NCBI RefSeq assembly: GCF_000247695.1
Contig: NW_004624778.1
Coordinates: 11,616,073-11,680,072 of the forward strand
Direction of reading: 5' to 3'
DNA: 64,000 bases
DNA from: Heterocephalus glaber
Lineage: Eukaryota > Chordata > Mammalia > Rodentia > Bathyergidae
Positions 45,846 through 58,198 of this stretch are shown one piece after another; within the stretch, counting starts at the first letter, position 1, and the number at the start of each line of letters is the position of its first letter. Both the position numbers and the translations under genes were made by a program. The notes beneath the pieces were generated by a model, which saw only the letters and a list, made by a program, of their open reading frames with translations, searched no databases and was not told the DNA's origin.

Positions 45846-48830
45846 TTCAAGGGGCATCACAGAGGCAGGATGGAAATGACCTCTTCAGTTACTCAATGAA
45901 CCAGTGTTACGAGGACACTACGTGCCAGGCAGCAGTGGGCAGGTCTCAGGCACAGCAAACTCAGTCTAGCAGATGAAGGATCGAGGGTACAATCTTGCTG
46001 GTCCAGGACTGCAGGCAGCAGAAGGAAGAAGAGGAGGAAGGCAGCCCCATCTCAGTGAAATATCAGCCAAGGGCCCAGCAAAGCTGGACAGAACCCTCCC
46101 CATCTCAGTGTGGGACTTGAAACAGGCGACCAGGCAAAGACTGAAGAGGAGAAAGTGTGGGACATTTGTAGCAAAAGTATTTTTGGGATGGCAGAGGGTG
46201 GGAGGAATTTTTGGGATGGGCTGCTTTTCCTATTGCTGCTCAGATCCCCTCCCAATGGGGACCAGAGGAAGGGTGCTCATGATGGGGCAGGGGGTCAACT
46301 GGCCTGCTCTGCAGAGGAGGAAGTCACTGTGGGCTTCGCTTTGTCCTTGGGCTGGGGCTGCAGATGTTTGACCCTGGCCAGCCCCTGGTTGCCTCCCCTC
46401 CACAGCCATTTCCCTTTTGGGACTGGAGCCTGGTGCCCTCCTCCCCCTTCAGGCCACATCCTCACTCTCCCTTCAGGATGACCTGAAAGGGAAGTTTATA
46501 AGAGGAAAAGGAATGAAAAGGATCTTATTTAACAGCACATACTGGGCGGAGGAACTTCCTGACAGGAACCGATGTGGAAACCAGGCCCAGTTTGGCCATG
46601 GAAAACTGGTTTGGCTCAGAACTGGCCAGAGTGGACAGGAGACCTCGGGAAGCTGTACATCGCAATTAAACTGGTCTTGTCCGAGTTCACTTTCTTTCTT
46701 ATCCCCCTCGACACAAGCAGACACTATAATAATCTGCACACCACAGGGGGAGAAAGGTACCATTTAAAAAAAATCTAGGGGGAAAAAACCCACCTTCATT
46801 TAGGTCACAGACATAGATGGCAAATCAGGAGCAGATGTAGGCAGCTGAGCAGGGCCAGGCTGAGCAGAACTGCTGCCACCAAGCACACAGCCTGAGTCAC
46901 CCGGGTGGGGTGGGCGGGCAGCAGTGGGCAGGGGTGGTTATCGTTATTCCTGGGCTTGGTGTCGGGTGCAGGAAACAATGCAAACAGAGGAGCCCTTGAG
47001 CAGGGATAGGCACAGGGCTGGAGCAGGTACAGACAGGTTCCTAGCAGGCTGCTTTTGGCGCCCAAGAATTACAACAGGCCCTGAGTTTGAACATGGAGAA
47101 GGCCTGTCTTCCTCTCCCTCCCCTCCTCCCTCTCCCCACCCTAGGAGACCTCACTGTTGCTTTTACGCAAGGCTAGGCCTGGCTGACTGGCCAGCTCGTC
47201 TCTGCCCTGCTCCCCACCCCCTCTCTTCAAAGCCAGGTCATGCAGCAAACTGGCAGGAGAGGGTCTGTGTGGGGTTTCAGCCCTGTCTAGCTCCCTGGGC
47301 TTCTGTGCCACGTTCCTGCAAAGTGCCCCATGCCCTCTCCTCAGTTCTTCCTTTGCTCTCATCACTGATTTCTCTCCTGTAGTCTCCAGCAGTAACAGAA
47401 GCTCCATAGTCTGAAAGCCTTGTCCCTGACTCTCAGGCTTGAGCTGGGTCATCGTCCTTCATGTGGCCTGTTCCAAGATCACCCTTCACCTGGTGTTCAG
47501 TCATCCCTGAGGGTTTATTTTATCCTAACTGTGACACTGCTCCCTCAATATGAGCTCTCAGGAGCTGGGCCTCCCCTGTCTTAGTGGCACTCCGATCCTC
47601 TAGCAGTGGCTTGGAACATACTGGAGGCTTGGCAGGTACCTGTAGTGTGAATGGATTAGGACCATGGATGGGCACTGGGGAGGCCCAGAGAACAGAGCAG
47701 CTCAGAACACCCAGAACCCTGTGGCCCTGCTTACCCTGGGACTCAAGGGCACCCTCCTTGTAGAAAGAAGAGGGCTTTCATGATGCCCTCAGCTAACTAA
47801 AGACTTTGTTCTGGTTTGGGACAGAGTAACTCAGTTTTCCCAGCCCCTACAAACCTTCCCAAGATAGGAAAGAGGGAAGAGTAAAGTCATTTTCTCCAAG
47901 AAGCTTTCTAGGGCCAAACATAAACAGAATCAAAGCAGTGCTTATCGGGAAGGCCTCCAAGCCCTGCTGTCTGGGAAATCCACATGGGAGAGGCGCTATC
48001 AAGGATGCTTGGCTCAAAGAACCTGAAACCTAGGTCTCCTGCTGTGAAAGTCCTTTACATCCAGTGAGGATTTTCTGATGGGTCACATAATTATTAACAT
48101 ACTGACACCTTTTTTTTTTTTAATTCTCAGATTTCCTTTGAACCTTTGGCCCTTCGAGTTAATTAAACTCACATCCTTGCCAGCATCAAAGTAGGCCATC
48201 TATCAAAGTGCCCAGAGAGGAGGTGGTGGCACAGGTAGAAGGAGAGAAAGGAAAGAGGTGTTTGGTGATGCCCCCAGTACCCAAGCCTCTGTGCCTTCTC
48301 CACCCTGCTCCTCCCACCCTGCAGTGCTCTGCCCTTGTCTGGAGGAGACACTCATGCGCAGTGCATGGTGCTGTGTGTGAGCTGCCACAGGGGGCACTTT
48401 GGACACCCCACTCCACAGACTTTCCTTCCTGCTAGTCATTCTCTCCCCTATTAAGCCCACGTTGCTCCATAGGGACACATAAGGACACAGGATTCCATGG
48501 GGCTCCCCAGTATTAGCTGTAGCTCCTCGTCATTCTGCCCATGGAGGCTCTTCTAGTCTTGTGCCCAAGAAAGAGAAGATGGAGTGATTACAGGCAGTCC
48601 AGAGAGGGAGAACATGCTAGAACCACCGCAGTATCTTCTGATGCCCTTCTTTCCCCACTGTAGGCTCTGTGAGGTTATGGGCTCAGCGACTGTGCAGTTC
48701 TGGATTGATTTATCCCACATACTGCCCCTGCCTCCCAGGATGGCATACAAGGGCTTCACCCACAGTTTTGGGACAGCATGAAAAAATTCCTAGGCCTGCT
48801 ACTTCTGGGTGGGGGTGAGGGGAGCAGAGG
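45846..48830. other. Intronic sequence, no gene recognised
   Basis: Moderately GC-rich unique sequence. A weak L2-like 3' order (TCACCTGGTGTTCAGTCATCC) lies near 47450-47640. The plus-strand reading frame at 45973-46371 has no family resemblance. Confidence 0.5.
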
Positions 48831-48834
48831 ACCC

Positions 48835-48957
48835 TTTTTTTTTCTTTTTGAGAAAAGGTCTCACTATGTAGTTCAGGCTGGACTCAAATTCCTAGCGATG
48901 CTCTTGCCTCAGCCTCCTGAGGGCTGAGATTACAGGCGTGTACTACCACACCTGGCC
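48835..48957 (-). mobile_element. B1 SINE
   Basis: A T tail, then 'AAAAGGTCTCACTATGTAGT', 'CTTGCCTCAGCCTCCTGAGG' and 'TACAGGCGTGTACTACCACA' is the reverse of a B1 monomer. No ID half is attached. Confidence 0.93.
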
Positions 48958-49374
48958 AGCGGACTCCTTTCTGCCTTTTCCCAGGTTTTGCTTTGTCCTC
49001 TCTGCATCTGAGGATCTGAGTGGGAGAATGGCTTAGTTTAACAAAGGGCCTTGTGGGGCCCCACCTGTTCTGCTATTCCTTTGCACCTGCAGAAATCATC
49101 AGAAGCACTGTTGTTGAAGACTTCCCACCCTCCCAGTGCCTGCTCTCTGGAAGCTCCAGCTCTGTCTGGACTGAACACATCTCCATCCTGTGCCCAAAGA
49201 AGGGGGCTGGCCAGAAATGCACCCTCACTCCCACCCCCATACCTGCTCAGGCAAAATCGGCAGACACTGGCTAGTTCCTTTGAGGGCACAGGCCCAGGGC
49301 AAGGAAGATGCTGCAGGAATGAAAAGTAAACATGGTTCTTGACCCTAAGGGGGTCATGACAGGGGACCCCACTA

Positions 49375-49500
49375 AATGATTAGCTTTTATGTCCTGAGTA
49401 CCCTCTGAGGTACTTTACTCCTGCGGCCTGATTTAACTTAAATTTCACATTTAAAAAAAATTCGTGACGAGACTGAGGCTCAATGAACAACTAGAGGAAC
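49375..49500 (-). mobile_element. MIR SINE fragment
   Basis: 'GAGTACCCTCTGAGGTACTT' then 'ACGAGACTGAGGCTCAATGA' follows reversed MIR, diverged. Confidence 0.5.
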
Positions 49501-50084
49501 TGCCCATCTCATAACTGCAACAAGTTCTTTAAAAATAACCATAAAGTTCCAGGTGGTAAGGGCCTGGAGGGGAAAAACAGAAAGTACTGGAGCGCCCAAA
49601 TGAGGGCTGGTGGGAAGAGGTACCCACATGGAAGAGGGGTGCTGAAAGGTGGCTGTGAGAAGATCCAAGTCAAACGGTGAGGGTGATCTGACAGCAGAGG
49701 ACATGAGAAAGGGCCAGTTTTTCTACAGTCAGGCTACATCCAGGGTGCTGACCCAAAATGCTCTCTGCTTTCCAAGCACCTTGCCAGCCACGGTGATCAT
49801 GGTCAATTGGTTGTCTAATAACTGACCTAAAGCACAGAAGACACGTGGACCCCTGGGCAGGAGGCAGAGTGTGGGGCTCCAGGCTCGGCAGGAGGCTGGT
49901 TCCTGATGGACTTGCATCCTCAGTGACCCACTGAACCACTGGGACAGCTACTTCGATGGCTCCAGAGGGACCCCTCTGGATTTGCATGTCAGAGCCACAG
50001 ATGCACTGTTCTGCTAAGAGCCTATGGATAGCAGGAGCACACAACCCCTACAACTCCAACCAGGGCCAGAGCCCTGGCCACCCT

Positions 50085-50215
50085 CACTTTTCCAACTAAT
50101 CTAATTAAGTCAAGGAGGAAGCCTCAAATAAGCACCAGCTTATTTGACCTTTCACCAGCTTCGCTTTGACCTTTTCCCCCTTAACCTCCTGCATGGGTCT
50201 GACTCAGTCAAGACA
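50085..50215. other. Candidate regulatory segment with TGACCT half-sites and AP-1 motif
   Basis: No repeat signature is seen. It holds two TGACCT nuclear-receptor half-sites (50145-50150, 50167-50172), a CTAATTAA homeobox-like core near 50100 and TGACTCA (50200-50206, AP-1). The function is inferred from motifs alone. Confidence 0.25.
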
Positions 50216-50586
50216 GCACCTCAGTTCCATTCCAACAAAGGCAATAGGACCAGTGGAGAAAGAAATGTATGATATATTATAAAAAAACAAAAGAAATATT
50301 TCATTCTTTATTATTTTTACTTATTAAAAAGGCAATTCGGGCTATTTCTCAAAAATCAGAAGGTCCAGAGAGGTGCAGGGAATCAAGAGATGTTGGCCTA
50401 AGAGTACAAACTTTCAGTTACAAAATGAATATCTGGAGACCTAATAAACAGGATGATGACAATAATTAATAATGTGCTTGAAATTTGCTAAACATTTTTA
50501 TTAACATATAAAAGTGTGTATTTATGGAGAGAGTAGATGTATTCTTACTGCATGCCCGCATAAAGGTAATGAGCAGGGATGGCGGG

Positions 50587-50611
<25 letters not shown>
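50587..50611. repeat. (GT)n microsatellite
   Basis: About twelve GT units run into a short GA run. Confidence 0.95.
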
Positions 50612-50618
<7 letters not shown>

Positions 50619-51048
50619 TACTTGAAAACAATTTACTGGAGATTTTGATATGGAAGCTCCAATACTGTCACCCAAACTCCCTACCACTCATTGATAACTC
50701 CTGCCACAGACACACAAAACCAAGGGCCATATCCCGCCTGACATGGAGTAGATACTTGGGACAACTTGTTGAGTGAATGAATAAGCAAAGAAGTGGGGTG
50801 AGAAAGTACAGCCAGGACACACACAGGGTTGTCCAGGGACGTCCTGACTTGTGGGGAGTGCAGCCTCAGACCAGATGAAAGAACAAGAGAACCGGCGTTC
50901 TCACACCAGAGCAGCACAGGGAGCCAGAGAACTACTATGTCACTTCCTCATGCTTCTCATCTGGGAAAACGGAGTGGGAGACACAGGCTGTACTTCTGCA
51001 ATAGTTATAAGAGGTTACAGAGTTGGTGTTATTGTTGTTGTTTTTTTA

Positions 51049-51277
51049 AGTGAGGTGAAATTCATATGACATAATTAACCAATTTAAATGAATTCAGTGG
51101 CATTCACTTCATTCACAATAATACTGTGTGATCATCACCTCTATCTAGTTCCAAAACACTTTCCTCCCAGCAAAAGATCCCATATGTATTAAAGCAGTTA
51201 CACTCCACCCTGTCCCCCTACACCCACCACCTGCCTTAGGTTTCTATGGATTTACCCATTTTATATAAATAGAATCA
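51049..51277 (-). mobile_element. L1 3' UTR, part split by an ID SINE (right side in L1 sense)
   Basis: 'GTGAGGTGAAATTCATATGA' then 'ATTCAGTGGCATTCACTTCA' and 'TTCTATGGATTTACCCATTT' is the reverse of the L1 3' UTR order. It continues after the SINE at 51378. Confidence 0.85.
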
Positions 51278-51357
51278 CAGGCTGGGGATTTAGCTCAGTG
51301 GTTCCGCCCCCTGCCTGGTAAGCACAAGGTCCTGAGTTTGATCTCTGGGACCAAAAA
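51278..51357 (+). mobile_element. ID-like SINE splitting an L1
   Basis: GGCTGGGGATTTAGCTCAGT, B box GAGTTTGATCTCTG and a CAAA-rich tail. ATAAATAGAATCA flanks both sides. The insertion shows it is younger than the L1. Confidence 0.96.
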
Positions 51358-51377
51358 CAAACAAACAACAACAACAA

Positions 51378-51655
51378 AATAAATAGAATCATAATCCGTG
51401 ACCTTTTGTGTCTATTTTCTTTCACTTAATGTTTTGAGATTTGTCTACATTGTAACATGTAGTAGAATTTCATCCCTTTATGGCCGAATAATATTCCATT
51501 GTATGGATTACATCGCAATTTTTTACTCATTCATCTGCGGGTGGATGTTTGGGCTGCTGTAAATAGTGCTCCTATCAACCTTTGTGTACCAGAATTTGGC
51601 TACCTATTTTCATTTCTTTTGGGTACAGGCCCATGAGTGGAATTGCTGGGGCAAT
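51378..51655 (-). mobile_element. L1 3' UTR, continuation after the SINE
   Basis: 'TTTCACTTAATGTTTTGAGA', 'TAATATTCCATTGTATGGAT', 'GGATGTTTGGGCTGCTGTAA' and 'ATGAGTGGAATTGCTGGGGC' follow the reversed L1 end in order. Confidence 0.88.
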
Positions 51656-52519
51656 TACAGAGATTTTAGCATTGGAATGAGTTTAAAGGTCGGTTATCCC
51701 AATTTTACAGGGAAAGTAAAACCTGGTAGAATATCTGTTCTACGAAGGGTCACGCACATGTTAGGTTATAAAGTATGAGCAGAAGTCCAAGCTCTTCTAA
51801 AATTCAACCACAGGTAAGTCATGACTCATTGTACTTCTTGATGTTCAGCAAGGGTCTCTTAAACGTAGCAGGCACCAGATAGGTGCACAGTGAACGAAAG
51901 AAAGCCAACACTTACACCTAGTTTTTAAAGTATTATCCACTCTGAAGACAGAGGTGCCTATTATCTCACCTCAGAGTTTCCAAGAATCTTGTGGCACAAG
52001 GGTAAGGATGAATGGGCTCAGAGGAAATGGGCTCATCTTGAGTGGGTTGCTTGCCACTCCATCCTAGCCATTCCTTCCTGGCTACATCAACCTAAGCAGA
52101 AGGAAGCTGACTGGACCTGAGGGAGTCGCAGTGGCCCATGAAGAGAAGGCAGCCAGACTCCTATCAGGACTCACACCCTGGTCTCATGCTAGGAGGAGGG
52201 GCTGGGCCTCTTGATAGACCAGCTGTACTACTGGGCTCTCCTGGCACCAGTTATTGCATTTTGTGGGGGCATGATGTGGTCCTCCATTGTCTCCTGCCTA
52301 TGAGGCCACAGAGGGGTTGGGGGAAGGGGCTGTGACTCTACTACCAGGTAGATCAGCAGCCTGGTAGCAAGAAAGCTCATCCATGGGCCACTGAACAGCT
52401 GCCCAGCGTCTACAGAGCTCCTATGACAGCACAGTGAGGCTGTCATAAGGACACAGCTGCCCCTCAGGAGTGGGGAAGAGATGTTAGGTTTTATTCAGCT
52501 CCGTATCTTCACAGTGAAA

Positions 52520-52605
52520 CTATTGGTTGTGTATGGATCCATTTTATAGATGAGAAAACTGAGATTCAAGGGGGTAATTTACTCACCAAGGCCCAGAGCT
52601 GGCTG
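52520..52605 (-). mobile_element. MIR SINE fragment
   Basis: 'TTTTATAGATGAGAAAACTG' with AGATTCAAGGGGGTAAT and 'AAGGCCCAGAGCTGG' is the reversed MIR core. Confidence 0.7.
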
Positions 52606-54934
52606 CTTTGGTCATAGAGCCACATACTCATTTTCTATTTCCCCCTGCAGAAAGGATCTAGTGCTGGAAACTGCAGGGGAAATGTCAGGCCTAGTGCTCT
52701 GGGTTTGAATTTCACAAACTGGATGACTTTTTATCCCTGAACATCAATGTTCCTAAAATTAAAACGCAGGCCTTGGGAGACAAAACCAGTGTTCCTCCAA
52801 ATTTTTCTAACTCTAACCCACTGTAACATTTTTCTTCACAATCAAGATATAAATTTCTGGGTGAGTAAACCTGAAATAAGTTTCACTTAACAATCCTTAG
52901 TCTAACTGCATATGATGCACTGTGCTATTTTCTATTCTATTTTTCTTCTTCTTCTTTTTTAAGCTAGAGGTGTGACCTATCAGATTGATCAAGTGGCCTA
53001 TAGTAGGGTGCCATTTGCATTTTGAAAAACGCTGCCCTAAGTGACTGGCTTCCAAGCTGTTCTCTAGAGTTGACATCTGAGTGGCTGCTACTGATGTGGA
53101 CTGAAGTTCTGTAAGCCTTTCTGCTGTAGACCAACTTTCCTCCCGCTGTCCTCCCTCGCCTTCTCTTTGTAGCTCCCATTCCTGGGCCCCATACTCCAGG
53201 CACCATAGAGGAAGGAGGCAAAGCAAACACACTTCCCTTCACTGAAGGGCACCTGCACACCAGAGAGGGGAAGAGAGCAGCCCGATGGACATGGTTTTGT
53301 CTCTGACCCCATGACAGGTTTCATTCTGTAGGCCATTTCTTCAGACATAAAAATATCTCTATTATGACTGAATTTGTCATAACGGGTCTTTACTGCCCAT
53401 CCAGTCTCAAAAACAACTCAAGAGCCCAGCAAAAGATGAAATTAAAGAATTTCCCCTGTCTGCAAATATTGCCTGCATAAGGAAACCCATTTGTCTCTTC
53501 TGATGAGGAGGTTATAAAGAGCCTTGTTTTAACAACCCATATTAGGACTTTATTTTTCCTTGTCTTGACCTAGAAAAGGGCAGCCCTGCCATGCGTAAAT
53601 AGTGGGGACCCTAAATCTCACAGGGCCCACAGTGGGTCATGTTGGCTGAAGCAGACCTTTAAGCATAACCTGAGGCAGCCTCTCCAGGGTCATCACAGGG
53701 ACGGCCTCCTGCTCCCTTCCTGTACAGTGCTGTGCAAAGTCTCTATACTGGAAGAACTTCTAGGACCTTCTGTCTCATGAAGCCTCTTCTGCATCCAGCT
53801 TCCCTGCTCACTATCCCTGGGTGGGTGTCCCACTGTGCTGAAGGATGGCACTGGAGAGGCAAGACAAGGAAGAAAATGAAAGATGCCGGGGGAAGGTCTG
53901 TGCCCGGTGGAGACTCAGCCTTTGGGGCCTTGCCAAGGGCCAGAGGAAGAGATACTTCAGGTCTCATCCACTTGTTGCTGTGAGTGGGTTGATGGCTGCT
54001 TCACTTCACGAGTTCTTTTATCTCACTGGTCCCATTAGGAGCTGTTCTGTCTTTATCTAGGGGTGACTCCTAGGAGTGGTGGCAGGTGGCTCTCCTGTCC
54101 TGGCCAGATTTCCCTCACTGCTGTCTTACACCCGTCTGTTGGATCCACTGGGGCAAATCTGTAGGTCACTGGGGTTTTCGATACATGCCTGCAGCCCATG
54201 TGTCGCTGTGGGCCATGGAGAACTTAGGTCAGGCCCATAGCCTCTCACCCAGGTCTCAGAGCCTGAGCTTCTCTAGACACAATAGCCAGTAATGCTCCTC
54301 ATTGCCCTCTCAAGGCTGCGCCCTCCCACATACTTCCTGGTCTCTGAGCCTAGCACCGGTCCTACACACTCAGGCCTGAGAATTATGCTATCTGAACAAC
54401 TGCCAGGGTACAGGAAGAACCTGTGGCCGCCTGTGTGGGATCCCAGCTCTGGGATCAGGGAGGGTCTCTTTCACCTTAACCCCTTTCCTTCCCAGCTGGC
54501 TAACATCCATAACTCCACAGGGAAACTTCATTCCTTTGGGTCAGCCAAACCTGCACTTTAAACCATGTTAGTTAAAGCACCTGGGCGGCCCCGCCCCGGG
54601 AGTGGTGTCATTAAATCTTATCAGTCAATTGCATCTTAGCATGGATGAGTTCATTCAAATCAACTCAGCTGAACTCAAAGGCCATCCTTGGGTCTGCTCT
54701 TCTCCTGGTCCTTATGGGGTGGGGGGTGTGAAAGGGTAAGGAGACACAGTCCTTGTTTTCAAGGACCCTGGGGTCTTTCCTGAGATTGGGCCTCAGAGGA
54801 GGAGATAGGAATATGCTGGAGAAATGAGGGTGGAGAGGGAGGGAAAGGACCATTCCCACCCACACACCCTTAGCCTGTGACACATGCCCGAGGGGCTCAT
54901 CACCCATCCCCAGTGGAAGCACCCCCCCAGGGTA
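52606..54934. other. Intronic sequence without recognised features
   Basis: No gene or clear repeat. A small CpG-rich patch (GGGCGGCCCCGCCCCGGG) near 54581-54600 precedes an AT-rich block with TTATCAGTCAATTGC, possibly regulatory but not demonstrable. Confidence 0.45.
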
Positions 54935-55135
54935 TGGATTCCTGCTCCGCTGTTTATCAGCTGTGTGACAGAGCAAGTGACCAAACCTCTCCACATCTCA
55001 GTTCTCTCAACTGTCAAGTGGGGAGAATCAGAACAAAACCTACTTCAGAGGGTTGTGAGGATTGGGAGTCAATGATGTGAGCTCTTAGAATAGTGCCTCC
55101 CTAGCAGGAAGTGCTCAGTAAACATCAGCTGTTAT
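54935..55135 (+). mobile_element. MIR SINE, near full length
   Basis: 'TTATCAGCTGTGTGACAGAG', 'CCACATCTCAGTTCTCTCAA', 'GGTTGTGAGGATTGGGAGTC' and 'AGGAAGTGCTCAGTAAACAT' reproduce MIR in order over 200 bases. Confidence 0.85.
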
Positions 55136-55399
55136 TTCCTTCCAACAGTAAATATCTTCAAAGGAAAACAGTGCTGCTCACTCAGAACGGGCTCTGGACT
55201 CTCTGTAAGGCATGGTTCTAGACAGACTCTGGAACCCATTATAAATGCCTGGGGTTTTCAGGGGCCACTCCTGCCTGGCCAGGCACCCAGCTCAGCTCTA
55301 CAGCAGATTCAGAGAAGCTGGCCCAGGCGAGCCTCTGTAGGGCTCTGCTCCTCCTCTAGGCCTTCTCCAAGATCCCAGTGGATGCCAGCCAGGCATCAG

Positions 55400-55615
55400 T
55401 CACCCCTTTCTCCCTGCACTGGTCTCCTCTGAACATTGCCAGCTGATTCATCTTCTTAGCAAACAACATGGATCACACCACTCTCTTGCTCAGCCATCTT
55501 CAGTGGGTCCCCACCCATGACCCGAAGGACAATTCCTTAACCTCTCATCCATTGGCCAGCCCCTGCTTCCTGGGCTTTTCTTTTACCACTGCTGATTCCC
55601 ATCTGGTAACCATAG
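55400..55615 (+). mobile_element. L2 LINE 3' fragment, upstream half
   Basis: 'ACACCACTCTCTTGCTCAGC' then 'AGTGGGTCCCCACCCATGAC' and 'CCGAAGGACAATTCC' match the L2 3' order. The element resumes at 55895 after a MIR. Confidence 0.7.
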
Positions 55616-55619
55616 TGAG

Positions 55620-55850
55620 TATTCACTTAGCTCTTAGACCCTGCCCTGCCTGTTTCAAGGACTCCTCATACATTATCTCATTTAACCCTTGCAACAATCT
55701 CTTGAGGGAGAAGCTGTGATTATCTCCATTTTATCAACAAGGACATTAAGGCACAGAGAAGTTAAGAAATGTGCCCAACATCACAGAGTCAGGTGATGAT
55801 AAACTAATGGCAACCTCCAGAGCCTGCATTCCTATCTATTGCACGGTGGA
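55620..55850 (-). mobile_element. MIR SINE inserted in L2
   Basis: 'CATACATTATCTCATTTAAC', 'CTCCATTTTATCAACAAGGA', 'GGCACAGAGAAGTTAAGAAA' and 'TATTGCACGGTGGAGC' give nearly complete reversed MIR. Confidence 0.85.
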
Positions 55851-55895
55851 GCTACACCCAGTGTTCTATAAGGAGCTACACCCAGCGTTCTATAA
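55848..55895. repeat. 24-base tandem duplication
   Basis: Two adjacent 24-base units beginning GGAGCTACACCCAG (55848-55871 and 55872-55895) differ at one base. They lie at the MIR/L2 border. Confidence 0.95.
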
Positions 55896-56200
55896 GCCGA
55901 ATTGATTTCTATTTCCCCAGCATGCTATGCCCAGTCCTGCTGGTCATGTGAGTTCTTCTATTGCCTGAAATGCCCTCCTGCTCGCACCTCCTCCAGAATC
56001 CACTCCCATCCACCACAATGGAACCCCATTTCAGGGTTCATGTAGGTCTGGACAGAAAGGCTCCATTAGAAGTAATCTTCCCCTCTTTTCGGCCTTGGAG
56101 ATACATGGGAACAATATTTTAATCCCCCCTCACTGGATTCTAAAGGCTTCATCTTAGGCAGCTCTCATCTTCCTGCAGCAGCCTGAGCAGTCTTAGTATT
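55896..56200 (+). mobile_element. L2 LINE 3' fragment, downstream half
   Basis: 'ATTGCCTGAAATGCCCTCCT' with 'CACCTCCTCCAGAATCC' continues the L2 order that stopped at 55615. Confidence 0.6.
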
Positions 56201-56344
56201 GTTTGTTAGTGAATGAATATATGATATGCAACAGGTTTTGAACTTTGCAAACACTCTATGTCCGGTCTTATTTATGCTCTAAACTGTGTGTTCTATGTTT
56301 TAAGGTTACTGTTTATTTTTGTTATCACCATGTTGAAATAATAA

Positions 56345-56550
56345 TGACAGTTACCATTTGTTGAGTTACTCCATGTGAGGCAGTATGCTAAAGGTTAACG
56401 TATCTTTCCTCAGTAACTCCTTCCACTGATTCCAAGGACAACTGGAATTATCCTCATTTTCCAGGTGAAAACACCGGGAGTCAGAAACGTGAAGTGACCT
56501 GTCCAGGACTGTGCAAATAGCTAGGAGTACATCTTGGGACCAATCCTGAG
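56345..56550 (-). mobile_element. MIR SINE
   Basis: 'ACCATTTGTTGAGTTACTCC' through 'TATCCTCATTTTCCAGGTGA' to 'CTGTGCAAATAGCTAGGAG' is reversed MIR. Confidence 0.75.
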
Positions 56551-57204
56551 TCTCCCAGTGCTGGCTCTTCAGCTTTTCCTATTTGCTGCTGAGGGTTCAC
56601 TGTGCTCTGGGGCTGGAGGAGAAACCAACAAGACCCAAAAGCAAGGAGGACACCTGAGTTCTGTGACCAAAAACAAGAAGTGCAAAAGCTCCAGTTTGTT
56701 CAGATGATAAGATGCCACAGGGTTTTCTGTGGGGACCGTGAATCTGCCGAGCCAAAGGCTTGAATACAGTGCTATCTTATGCATGATTCCTGCTAGTTGC
56801 AGAATGGGGAGCTCACAGGTCTTCTGCACTCACAACAAGCTCTGTTTTTATTCCCATTGCTCTTACTCACTGCTCATTTCCCCACATTTTTCTTATTTAT
56901 TCCAAAATGGCTTTAGCTTTGTGGAAACTTAAAAAGCACTCATTTCTATGAAAAAAGAAAACAAAATTTCATAACAAAATAATTAGGGAATAACAATAGT
57001 TAATATACTGTGTATCACAGTCTTAAAAGAATGACCAAAATGTTACTCAGAGAACAGGCCATAGACAAAAAAGACTTAAAAAGAAGAAACAAATAAAAAG
57101 CCAAAACTTTCTTTTCAATGAACAAAGAGAAACTAGCAGTATAAGTTAAACAAAGTATCATATATTTTAAAATATTTTTGAAATAATGGAATAATTTGGG
57201 AAAT

Positions 57205-57515
57205 TATTTGAACTTCCCCCTACTTCCTATTTATTCAGCTTCTATTTTGCATGCTCTCTCTCTCTTTATATATATATATATATTTTTTTTTTCTCATATA
57301 AGAGAAACTATGCCATATTTAAGTTTGTGTGTTGGACTTATTTCTCTTAACATTATGTTTTCAGGTTGCATCAATTTGCCTAAAAATGCCTCAAATTTAT
57401 CTTTCTTTATGGCAGAGTAGTACTTCATTGTGTATAAATACCACATTTTCTTTATCCATTCATTTGTTGATGGACATTTATGCTGTTTCCAAGATCTAGC
57501 TATTTAGCTTTTCTC
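57205..57515 (-). mobile_element. L1 3' UTR fragment
   Basis: 'TTCTCTTAACATTATGTTTT', 'TATGGCAGAGTAGTACTTCA', 'ATCCATTCATTTGTTGATGG' and 'TGCTGTTTCCAAGATCTAGC' is the reversed L1 end. A (TC)n(TA)n(T)n run lies inside at 57253-57292. Confidence 0.85.
57253..57292. repeat. (TC)n(TA)n(T)n compound simple repeat
   Basis: CT units, then about eight TA units, then a T-run within the L1. Confidence 0.93.
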
Positions 57516-58056
57516 TCCCTATTCTATTTCAATATTCCTTTGTATGCTTTAGAGCCGCTATTTACTTTTCAAAAACACTAAAACAGCAGAGCTATAATGA
57601 TTCCAAGAAGTATGCATGTGATAAATACATCAGTATCTGACTGGCATCATCAACATCTCTTCATCAAGATTTTATTCTGAGTAGCCACCTTTAATCAAAT
57701 GATGATAAAACCACAGCCATGCAGAAGCTACAGTGATAAACAGGGTTAGAAAAGCAGAAATGGCTACAATGAGAGCACAAAGATAAGGTCTACAGTTTCA
57801 TTTAGTCTTACTGTATAACAGGGCACAAAGAATTTACGCTCAGGAAAAGAATCAAGGACTGCATAGTCCCCAGTGATGTTGGCCTCCACCAGGTGAGTGA
57901 TACTACGTGAAGCTGGCCCTTCAGGAGCTCAAATGGGGAATACATTGCTCTGAGTTTGAGGTGTTGGAGAAACTGGCCTTGAAGGACAGGCAGAATTTAG
58001 GAAAGGACAATTTTGGTAGAGAAGGGGCTGGATAGACATTCTATCAAAAATATGAA

Positions 58057-58198
58057 GTCCAGAGTGGTGGAACACACCTGTAATCTCAGCTACTTGAGAA
58101 GCTGAGGCAGGAAGATTGCAAGTTCAAGGTCAGCATGGGCAATTTAGTAAAACCCTATCTCAAAATTCACAAAATAATAAATAAACAAAACAACAAAA
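58057..58198 (+). mobile_element. B1 SINE
   Basis: 'GTGGTGGAACACACCTGTAA' with TCTCAGCTACTTGAGAAGC and 'GAGGCAGGAAGATTGCAAGT' is a diverged B1 with an A-rich tail (about 58160-58198). Confidence 0.92.
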
